From contig JAPOYA010000062.1 of NCBI GenBank assembly GCA_026706815.1, positions 10,678-45,733 on the forward strand: a DNA stretch of 35,056 nt, in the 5' to 3' direction. How positions within the stretch are numbered: the stretch's first letter is position 1; each line of letters begins with the position of its first letter. Below are positions 9,028-15,280 of this stretch, piece after piece. The notes under the pieces are model-generated. The model saw only the letters and a program-made list of their open reading frames with translations, searched no databases and had not been told where the DNA came from. Origin of the DNA: Acidimicrobiaceae bacterium (lineage in GTDB: Bacteria; Actinomycetota; Acidimicrobiia; Acidimicrobiales; Aldehydirespiratoraceae). Position numbers and translations under genes: made by a program.

Positions 9028-9693
9028 ATGTGCAAACGGCTTTCGATCCCAGGCGCTCTGTTGGCGACGGTGGTCGTGTTGTCGCTGACCAGTGGATGCG
9101 CCAAGGATTGGCCCGACGAGTTTCCAGATGCGAAAGAGTGGCAACAGCGCTCAGCGCCTTTGGATCTGCTTGATGGAAGAGAACCCGGCGTCGCCTATGC
9201 GGTATCGGTCTACGCCAGCCGTCGGGAGAGGCCACCGGTTGCCGAACAGCAGAAGTACCGAGATGCCCGCCGAGTGCCGAGTCGGCTCGATGTTGCCTGC
9301 ATCGACGGTGACGGTGACGGCTTTGGGGACATCGCCGTGAACGTGAGCCTCTCACAACCGATTCTGGAAATCTGGCACCCGCGGACTTGGGAGAGGTGGC
9401 ATCTGCAATTCTCCACGACCGACGACAGCAGAGACGTCCAGGTCGAACTGTCAGACAGCGCGAGCCTTCTTGATGGTTTCGTGCCCCACCTGTACACCCC
9501 GGCTCTGGTCGCAGAGGCAATGGAGGGCTTCCGCAATTTCGCGGGCAAAGACAGGGCGGTCGTGACCGTCAGAGCAGATTTTCCGCTTGAGGACGCCAGC
9601 CCGCCTTTGGAATGGGTGTTTGATCTGGGTCCGGATTCCAGAGCCGATGAACTGCTTGGCAATCTAGTCGAGGTCTGCGGAGGGAACTGGTGA
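9028..9693 (+). CDS. predicted lipoprotein of the tubulin-like operon
   Basis: This 221-residue protein has a classic lipoprotein signal peptide: charged MCKR, a hydrophobic stretch and the lipobox LTSGC with Cys24 as the lipidation site. The mature protein would be tethered to the outer face of the membrane. A short Asp/Gly-rich segment, DGDGDGFGD, resembles a calcium-binding loop. The rest is predicted beta-rich, with no family I can name. It ends in an EVCGGNW tail, and the neighbouring membrane protein has a similar late FD...CG pattern, so the two ectodomains could be distant relatives. The start is set by the ribosome site at 9012-9019, and the stop overlaps the next start by four bases (GTGA, 9690-9693). 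Confidence 0.75.
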   Translation: MCKRLSIPGALLATVVVLSLTSGCAKDWPDEFPDAKEWQQRSAPLDLLDGREPGVAYAVSVYASRRERPPVAEQQKYRDARRVPSRLDVACIDGDGDGFGDIAVNVSLSQPILEIWHPRTWERWHLQFSTTDDSRDVQVELSDSASLLDGFVPHLYTPALVAEAMEGFRNFAGKDRAVVTVRADFPLEDASPPLEWVFDLGPDSRADELLGNLVEVCGGNW

Positions 9694-10433
9694 AGCGCGT
9701 GCTGGGCTGGTTCGCCTTTGCACTGGTGATCGGCATGCTTCTGGCGGTGGTCGTCATCGCATTCTTTCGGCCCGATCCACGCCCGGCCGAACGAGACGGC
9801 AGAGCCGGTCGCGTGCTCATCGAACCCGAGGGCGCCTACCTGACGGTGTCGTGTTCCGATTATCGCAGTGCACCTGAGCGCATCACGTACCACGAGTACG
9901 AGTTCACCAGCAATCTGGCGGCTCGCAGGGAACTCTGTCCGCTCAACATCAGCACAGACGGGAATTGGCGGGTATCTGAAGACCTCAGCATCGACGCCGG
10001 CACTGACACGGTGAGGCTCACTGCCAGCTTGGACGCGTCGTCATTTGAAACAGCTCGATCTTGGCCGGTCCCTCCGAGCCTGACCGTCTACTGTTGGGAC
10101 TTGAGCGATACTGAGCCCGGCAATTTGAACGTCGCATTGTACCACTACGGCGAACCCCACGATTTTGGCGGCACAATCAGAGTGTCATGGTCGTTCAACG
10201 GCGAGCAGTCGCGCACGTGGAACTGGGGGGCGAGCTCGATCGAGGCAGAGGCGATCTTCTTGCCCGACCGGGGCATTGAGCAGTTCATCTCCGACCTGCT
10301 CGACACCGACGACGACAGCGGTTTTGAACTAGAGGCGATGATCCTCTCAGACGAAGGTCAGCTCTCCTTTGATGTGTCTGGCTGGGAAATTGCGGTCAGG
10401 CCTCTGCTTGAAGAGTGCGGCTTTGCGCTCTGA
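9690..10433 (+). CDS. single-pass membrane protein of the tubulin-like operon
   Basis: This 247-residue protein begins with GTG in a four-base overlap with the lipoprotein gene. Residues about 4-26 form one long hydrophobic helix after MKR, which reads as an uncleaved N-terminal anchor with the remaining 220 residues outside the cell membrane. The ectodomain looks beta-rich, contains several cysteines that could pair, and has acidic stretches such as DTDDDSG. No known domain is recognised. Its length, placement and C-terminal FDV...ECG pattern resemble the preceding lipoprotein, which may mean the two assemble together or share ancestry. The next gene follows after 14 bases. Confidence 0.7.
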   Translation: MKRVLGWFAFALVIGMLLAVVVIAFFRPDPRPAERDGRAGRVLIEPEGAYLTVSCSDYRSAPERITYHEYEFTSNLAARRELCPLNISTDGNWRVSEDLSIDAGTDTVRLTASLDASSFETARSWPVPPSLTVYCWDLSDTEPGNLNVALYHYGEPHDFGGTIRVSWSFNGEQSRTWNWGASSIEAEAIFLPDRGIEQFISDLLDTDDDSGFELEAMILSDEGQLSFDVSGWEIAVRPLLEECGFAL

Positions 10434-10447
10434 GCCGGTGACCGCAG

Positions 10448-12040
10448 ATGCCACCGACCGATGACCCTTTCGGCACGGGCGCTGGTGACGACAGCTCCAA
10501 TGATCCCTTTGTCCCAGTTCAGCCTTGGGGCGTAGAGCAGGCGGCGCCGTCTGAGTCCGAGGACCTGTTCGCGGCCGAGATCGGCGACACAGGCAGCCGC
10601 GACCCGTTCGGAGCGCTCCCCGGCGATGCAACCGGCACGCGGGGATTCGCCGCGCTTGTCCCGTCGAGGTCGAGGTTGTGGATCGTTGCCGTGATTGCTG
10701 TGGTATTGGCCGGCGGTGCTGTGTCGGTGACCACCCGAGACCAGCAGAAGCCCACGGCCCGAAGCGAACAGCAGCCTCCACCGACAACAACCCCTGCGTC
10801 GACACCCTCTCCGACGAGCCTCCCGCCCACGACCACACCTGCGACTTCTGTGCCGGAAACAACGCTGTCACAAGCGCCGACAACAACCGTTGCGGATGAC
10901 AACAGCCCCGACGACAGCACAACGGTCGCCGAACCCGAGGTTCTCTTGGGATGTGACGCTCCGACCGGCAGCGACCCGCACCGGCTGCTGAGCCTTGCCC
11001 CCGATCTTGAGCGACTGGCGTTCTGCGGAGAGGAGACTTGGCAGGTGTTCGCCTGCAGCGCCCGGGAAGCAGACCTGATCGACCGCGTCGCCTACGTCGA
11101 CGACGTCCTGGAAGAGGTCGCGGCTTGGTTCGACTGGGCCAGCGCCGGCCAGTACGACGTCGATTTCTCCGCCGGGGACGACACCCGCTGGGTTCCAAGC
11201 GCGGTTGCTGATTCGCGCAAGTGCTTTGAAGAGGCTTTGCAGACCGAGTGGAGCACGTCGCGGCGCGGCGCGTTTGTGCTAGTTGACGAGGACACTGTCG
11301 ACTCCTCACGCGGATACGCCGGAATCGGCACCTGCGGATATATCGGATCAGCCGACGCGGAGTTCGCCCGAAGCGGACGCATGGCAGCCGTTGCCGTGCA
11401 TTCTGAGGGAAACCAGACTGCACTTGCAGTACACGAACTCGGGCATGCACAGTGCTGGCCCCACACCTACTCGGGGCGAAGCCCCGATGTGTACGACGAC
11501 CCCAGCGACGTCATGTCGTTCGCTTGGAATTGGCCGATCGGCACCCTCGCGGTGAATCGCTACGCGTCGGGCTGGATTCACCCCGATCAAGTCCGTGTTC
11601 ATCGCCAATCGTCCCACACCTATACCTTGTCGCCGTGTTGCAGTGGGGGAGTGCAGATGCTCGCCCTGCTTCCTGCCAACGCTCCGGACGGCTTCAACAG
11701 TCAATGGTGGCACCTAGAAGTGCGCGACCCTGCAAATGACTGGGAACGGGGCCTTGCCGACGCCGACGTCGGAGAAGTGGTCGGGATTGTGGTCCACTGG
11801 ATCGAGCAAGTCGAAGACTTCGGCAATGTCAGAAGGCAAGTCCAGGTGGGCGCGCAACTCGAGCACTGGAAGGGAATCGGGATCTACGCTCCGCACATGA
11901 GCACCGCCGGCACTGAGCTCTGTCTCCGCTCTGACCAGCCAACAGCGTTGATCGATTGCAACAGTTCTCACGAATGGCGAGTTGTCGTGTCCGCTTCACA
12001 AAGTGGGGGACTCGACCTGACCGTCATCGAAGGCGACTGA
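10448..12040 (+). CDS. membrane-anchored metzincin-like zinc metalloprotease
   Basis: This 530-residue protein has a cytoplasmic N-terminal tail with three DPF motifs (residues 6-8, 19-21 and 52-54). Arginines 74 and 76 precede one membrane helix (about 77-94). A Thr/Pro/Ser-rich linker (about 105-145), typical of actinobacterial surface proteins, leads to an extracytoplasmic catalytic domain. HELGHAQCWPH at 329-339 fits HExxHxxGxxH except for Cys at the Gly position. DVMSF with Met356 fits the Met-turn, so residues H329, H333 and H339 are the expected zinc ligands and E330 the base. The rest of the domain is rich in tryptophan and cysteine. It is the last gene of the visible operon. The substrate is unknown; processing of the VWA protein, the lipoprotein or the cell surface is possible. 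The zinc motif is seen directly, while metzincin membership is inferred. Confidence 0.75.
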   Translation: MPPTDDPFGTGAGDDSSNDPFVPVQPWGVEQAAPSESEDLFAAEIGDTGSRDPFGALPGDATGTRGFAALVPSRSRLWIVAVIAVVLAGGAVSVTTRDQQKPTARSEQQPPPTTTPASTPSPTSLPPTTTPATSVPETTLSQAPTTTVADDNSPDDSTTVAEPEVLLGCDAPTGSDPHRLLSLAPDLERLAFCGEETWQVFACSAREADLIDRVAYVDDVLEEVAAWFDWASAGQYDVDFSAGDDTRWVPSAVADSRKCFEEALQTEWSTSRRGAFVLVDEDTVDSSRGYAGIGTCGYIGSADAEFARSGRMAAVAVHSEGNQTALAVHELGHAQCWPHTYSGRSPDVYDDPSDVMSFAWNWPIGTLAVNRYASGWIHPDQVRVHRQSSHTYTLSPCCSGGVQMLALLPANAPDGFNSQWWHLEVRDPANDWERGLADADVGEVVGIVVHWIEQVEDFGNVRRQVQVGAQLEHWKGIGIYAPHMSTAGTELCLRSDQPTALIDCNSSHEWRVVVSASQSGGLDLTVIEGD

Positions 12041-12107
12041 AGCCGCTGCCGCGGATCGTATCGGTCGGAGTGCCGTCGAAGCCAGACGGAGGCTACTGTC
12101 TCGGAGG

Positions 12108-12800
12108 ATGCCTGCTCCCCGACAAGACGATCTGCCTCCGCCTGAAGAACTGAACCAGGCCGTCCGAGAGTTGATCGAGGTCGTTCGCACCGCCGATCTC
12201 GACCAGGTGGATCTCGCGGACCCCATCGCGCAGATCCGCGGGGCACGCGACGATCTGCGGGCTCGAGTCGTGCCGGGAATGAGAATGCAGTCCTCCCTGG
12301 TCTATGAGGCGCCGGCCGCAGATGCACCAGAGGGCGAGCCTGAGACGTTGGCTCCGCCAGCGGCGTTCGGAGCAGAACATCCTTCGGACTTCTTCCCGTA
12401 CAGCCCGCTGGTGGGCTTGCTCAACCCGATTTCGCCACCGGTGGCAATGCGGAGGGTCGCCGCCGGCGGGCATTTCGAGATCCACGGTGAGGTGACGTTC
12501 GGCGCAGCTTTCAACGGTCCGCCCGACTGTGTCCACGGCGGTGTGATTGCGGCGCTGTTCGACGAACTTCTCGGCAGCACCTGCGTGGTGAACGACATCG
12601 GCGGCTACACCGGCACCCTGACCGTCGTCTACCGCACGCCCACACCGCTGGGCACGCCGCTGCAAATGAGGGGATGGCATGACCGCAGCGAACGACGCAA
12701 AGTGTTCGCCAAAGGCACGCTGCACTCAGGCGACGCCCTGTGCGCGCAAGCCGAGGGAATCTTCGTCCAGTCCGACGATCTTCGTAGCCCGACTTCGTAG
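12108..12800 (+). CDS. PaaI/THEM4-type hotdog-fold thioesterase
   Basis: This 230-residue protein has a hotdog domain in its C-terminal half. The signature PDCVHGGVIAALFDELLG matches the PaaI/THEM4 group, in which the HGG turn and the following acidic residue shape the acyl-CoA thioester site. Strands such as GTLTVVYRTPTPLGTP and a closing AEGIFVQ complete the fold. The first 100 residues are helical and not recognised. Such enzymes hydrolyse acyl-CoA thioesters in the cytoplasm; the acyl chain is not predictable. A GGAGG touches the ATG directly and another sits 15 bases upstream, so the ribosome site is not ideal and the start is a little uncertain. The stop codon lies inside a 13-bp tandem duplication and the gene converges with the next one. 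Confidence 0.8.
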   Translation: MPAPRQDDLPPPEELNQAVRELIEVVRTADLDQVDLADPIAQIRGARDDLRARVVPGMRMQSSLVYEAPAADAPEGEPETLAPPAAFGAEHPSDFFPYSPLVGLLNPISPPVAMRRVAAGGHFEIHGEVTFGAAFNGPPDCVHGGVIAALFDELLGSTCVVNDIGGYTGTLTVVYRTPTPLGTPLQMRGWHDRSERRKVFAKGTLHSGDALCAQAEGIFVQSDDLRSPTS

Positions 12801-12805
12801 CCCGA
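12780..12805. repeat. 13-bp perfect tandem duplication across the thioesterase stop
   Basis: CTTCGTAGCCCGA is repeated back to back at 12780-12792 and 12793-12805. The second copy, read in another phase, supplies the TAG stop of the thioesterase gene. It lies between convergent genes. Confidence 0.9.
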
Positions 12806-12809
12806 GCCG

Positions 12810-13766
12810 CTAGCGGCGGTCGATCACGACCTCGCAGCCCGGTTGCTCGGGCTCGTCGTCGATCAGCTCAGCCGGGAATCCCGGGGCGCGGAACTCAGCG
12901 CCGACTGCTTCTTCGCAACGCTGCACGACCCGCGGGCTCAGCGCGCGGGACCCGTACCGCGTCGCCGCATCGTTGAACATCTCCAACACCACAGGAGCGA
13001 CTTCGAGCCGCAGAGCCGCACGCTCGGCGAGATCCATGAACAGGCACATGTCCTTCTGCACGAGATCGAGGGTGAAACCGATGTCGTAGGAGCCGTTCAA
13101 GATCACCTGGCCCTCGGTCTCATGCACGAAAGAGGTGCCCGAGGAGATGCGGATCGCCTCATAGGCGGTGCTCAAGTCGATCCCTGACTGATGTGCCGCT
13201 GCGAAGGCCTCGCCGATGGACACCAGGTTGACCGAGGCGAGATAGTTGGTCACCACCTTCAGGATCGATGCCGATCCCAGCGGTCCCGTGTGCAGGATCT
13301 TGCGGCCCATCATCGCCAGGATCGGCAGCGCAGCCTCGAACGCTTCGCGGGCGCCTCCGCAGAAGATCGAGATGTTGCCTGTGGCAGCACGATGGCAGCC
13401 CCCCGACACCGGGCATTCGACCGGCATGGCGCCGCGTTCTGAGGCCAGAGCCGCGAGTCGGCGCACCTCTGATTCGTCGGTGGTCGACATCTCCAGCCAC
13501 AGCTTGCCTTGGCCGAGTCCCACAAACACGCCGTCGGGGGCCTCCATGACCTCAGCGCAGACTGTCGGCGAGGGCAGACAGGTGATCACGGCGTCACAGC
13601 GCTCTGCAAGCTCTCTGGGAGACGCGGCCGAGGTTGCGCCCCTCTCTGCGAACGAGCGCACCACGGCTTCGTCAAGGTCGCGCACGACGAGATCGACTCC
13701 GTTGCGCAGCAGACTGCCTGCGAGCTTGCTGCCGAGGTTGCCGAGTCCTATGAATCCGATCCTCAT
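12810..13766 (-). CDS. 3-hydroxyisobutyrate dehydrogenase family NAD(P)-dependent oxidoreductase
   Basis: This 318-residue enzyme belongs to the beta-hydroxyacid dehydrogenase family. The N-terminal Rossmann motif is GFIGLGNLG (residues 4-12). The substrate loop is ECPVSGG (117-123), where family members usually read DAPVSGG. The catalytic lysine is K170 within LKVVTNYL, with N174 one helical turn later. A helical C-terminal domain follows. The protein is slightly longer than the usual 290-300 residues, with an extra charged tail. Members oxidise 3-hydroxyisobutyrate, tartronate semialdehyde or similar hydroxyacids, or reduce imines; the specificity cannot be told from sequence. It follows yqgE after 39 bases on the same strand and may be cotranscribed with it. 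Confidence 0.85.
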   Translation of the reverse strand: MRIGFIGLGNLGSKLAGSLLRNGVDLVVRDLDEAVVRSFAERGATSAASPRELAERCDAVITCLPSPTVCAEVMEAPDGVFVGLGQGKLWLEMSTTDESEVRRLAALASERGAMPVECPVSGGCHRAATGNISIFCGGAREAFEAALPILAMMGRKILHTGPLGSASILKVVTNYLASVNLVSIGEAFAAAHQSGIDLSTAYEAIRISSGTSFVHETEGQVILNGSYDIGFTLDLVQKDMCLFMDLAERAALRLEVAPVVLEMFNDAATRYGSRALSPRVVQRCEEAVGAEFRAPGFPAELIDDEPEQPGCEVVIDRR

Positions 13767-13789
13767 CGTTCACTCCGGGGATGGTTGGT

Positions 13790-13808
13790 TGAACCCCAGG
13801 CGGGTTCA
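13790..13808. other. 7-bp inverted repeat at the yqgE stop
   Basis: TGAACCC and GGGTTCA pair around a five-base loop and include the yqgE stop codon. There is no U-tract, so it is a weak candidate for an attenuating or stabilising hairpin between yqgE and the dehydrogenase gene and not a clear terminator. Confidence 0.35.
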
Positions 13809-14357
13809 GTTGTGCCGGGGGTCGTGCGGGTAGTTTGCCAAGTGGCGCAGCGATCCTGGTTGGCGACCGCAAACATCCCACCAGAGGGCGCCGGGGTTGT
13901 CGGTGTGGACGTCGCCCAGCTCGGCGTCGAGCACGAACCAGCTGCCGGTCGCCAACTCTGCCTCGAGCTGGCCGCCAGTCCACCCGGCGTAACCGGCGAA
14001 CATCCTGACAGCGCCGACGCCGGGCACCTCCTGGGGCGCCAGTTCGAGGTCGACCGTTCCGATGCTGCCGAGAATCCGCTTCCAGTGCTCATCGCTGTGG
14101 TCGAGCTGGTATGACGCCAACGCGATGACCGAGGAGGGCGAGACAGGTCCTCCCAGGAACACCACAGCGGGCTCGGCGGCCTGGTCCGCCCAGCGGTCGA
14201 TGGCGGTCGACACGGGCAGTTCGCTGGGTCGGTTGAGGACCACGCCGATAGCTCCGTCTTGATTGTGCTCGAGCATGAAAACGACGGACCGGTAGAAGTT
14301 GGCGTCGAGCAGCGATGGTGCAGCGACTAGGAGTCGTCCTCTGGTCGATTCATGCAT
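13806..14357 (-). CDS. yqgE: YqgE/AlgH family protein (UPF0301)
   Basis: This 183-residue protein is a full-length YqgE/AlgH member. Clear hallmarks are GRLLVAAPSLLDANFYRSVV near the start, then AIGVVLNRPS (about 36-45) and VFLGGPVSP (about 65-73). Acidic and tryptophan-rich segments follow, including a GYAGWTGGQLEAEL block characteristic of the family. The domain is compact and cytoplasmic. Its molecular role is not settled; AlgH in Pseudomonas was linked to alginate control. It is the middle gene of a minus-strand series between the SET-domain gene (79 bases upstream) and the dehydrogenase gene. Confidence 0.92.
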   Translation of the reverse strand: MHESTRGRLLVAAPSLLDANFYRSVVFMLEHNQDGAIGVVLNRPSELPVSTAIDRWADQAAEPAVVFLGGPVSPSSVIALASYQLDHSDEHWKRILGSIGTVDLELAPQEVPGVGAVRMFAGYAGWTGGQLEAELATGSWFVLDAELGDVHTDNPGALWWDVCGRQPGSLRHLANYPHDPRHN

Positions 14358-14396
14358 CGCCTGTAGTCTCGCGTGATCCAGGGGCGGCTGTCACCA

Positions 14397-14425
14397 GCCT
14401 CTCGGGCATCTTGGGCCTCTCGGGC
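14397..14425. repeat. 11-bp direct repeat just past the SET-domain gene
   Basis: GCCTCTCGGGC occurs at 14397-14407 and again at 14415-14425, an 18-base period, starting 12 bases beyond the stop of the SET-domain gene. A related CCCGAGGGG sequence is present at the gene's own 3' end. Confidence 0.7.
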
Positions 14426-14436
14426 CGATAATTCGG

Positions 14437-15102
14437 TCAGGGTGTGCCCGAGGGGTCATCGCCGTAGTCGAAGAGCAGTTCCTCACCGGCGCTGACGTCG
14501 CGTAGCGCGTAAAGGTCCAAGCCGTCGAAATACACGTTGGGGGAGGGGCTGTGGTTCAAGAAGCGCAGGTCACCGGCGCCTTCTATCCCCTCCCAGGCGC
14601 CGTCGTCGCCTTCGACCCACAGCACGTACTCTCCGTCGACCATGGTCGGGGTCCCTGAGTACCGGCCGATGAGCCTGCCCTGCTCAAGGTCGACGAGCGC
14701 GAAGACTCCCGTGCCGTGTATCGGTGACCGCCGCGGCTCGACCAGATCACCGCCTTCGGATTGCAGGAGCACCAAGTTGCCCTTCTCAGTCGCTGTCGGA
14801 GGGCGCCTGTGGCGGCCGTCGGTTATCAGCGAGTGGGCCACCGCCCGCTTGGCGAGGTCTTCGAGGTCCGAGCGCAGCGGGTCGCGCAGCCAACCGTCGA
14901 CCGAGGTGCTGTCCGGAAAGGAGACGACGAGCAGCGCGTCGGGAATCGCGGCCTCCGTGTCGGTGTCGGCGATTCTGCGCTCGAGCGCGCCGTTGTTGCG
15001 CGGCAGCAGCGCAACGAGCGCGTCCAAGTACTCTTCGAAGGCGTCGGGGTCGTCCCGGCCCCGGAGTCGCAGCGTGAGCTCGATGCGTCCGTCTTGGTTC
15101 AC
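14437..15102 (-). CDS. SET-domain protein with N-terminal ferredoxin-like (DUF1330/ABM-like) domain
   Basis: This 221-residue fusion begins at GTG 15102. Residues about 6-100 look like a dimeric alpha/beta-barrel domain: a strand, a helix with AFEEYLDALVALL, and then VVSFPDSTSVDGWLRDPL, which resembles the DUF1330 or antibiotic-monooxygenase fold. Residues about 118-217 are a SET domain. The opening motif is HGTGVFALVDLEQGRLIG, the pseudoknot motif RFLNHSPSPN, and the closing motif GEELLFDYGDD with the conserved tyrosine. SET domains transfer a methyl group from S-adenosylmethionine to lysine; bacterial targets are mostly unknown. No pre-SET or post-SET cysteine cluster is present. The fusion could couple lysine methylation to a small-ligand sensor, but this is inference. 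Confidence 0.8.
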   Translation of the reverse strand: MNQDGRIELTLRLRGRDDPDAFEEYLDALVALLPRNNGALERRIADTDTEAAIPDALLVVSFPDSTSVDGWLRDPLRSDLEDLAKRAVAHSLITDGRHRRPPTATEKGNLVLLQSEGGDLVEPRRSPIHGTGVFALVDLEQGRLIGRYSGTPTMVDGEYVLWVEGDDGAWEGIEGAGDLRFLNHSPSPNVYFDGLDLYALRDVSAGEELLFDYGDDPSGTP

Positions 15103-15280
15103 TGTGATGCACAGTACCCGAGTCGAGCACGGCTATCGATTGCTACTCCGGACAGACCAGTCTCCTGGGCAGACAACACCTTTGACTTAACATAACGGTG
15201 ATTTCCGGCGTTTGGAGTCTCGCTTGCCCACTTCTCATCGGGGTCGGCGGACACCGAACTGGCCGATACGGTTCTTGACC
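15103..15280. promoter_or_regulatory. divergent intergenic region, possible promoters
   Basis: This 178-base region separates the SET-domain gene (leftward) from the Arg-rich protein gene (rightward), so both promoters should lie here if GTG 15281 is the right start. It is locally AT-richer around 15180-15205, where TTGACT (15182-15187) resembles a -35 element, but no good -10 element follows at 16-18 bases. A specific promoter call is not supported. Confidence 0.3.

Noticed and set aside
13897..13905. TTGTCGGTG, resembling the first half of the PafBC/RecA-NDp promoter motif
   Set aside because: The second half (TANNNT at the right spacing) is missing and the site is inside the yqgE coding sequence.
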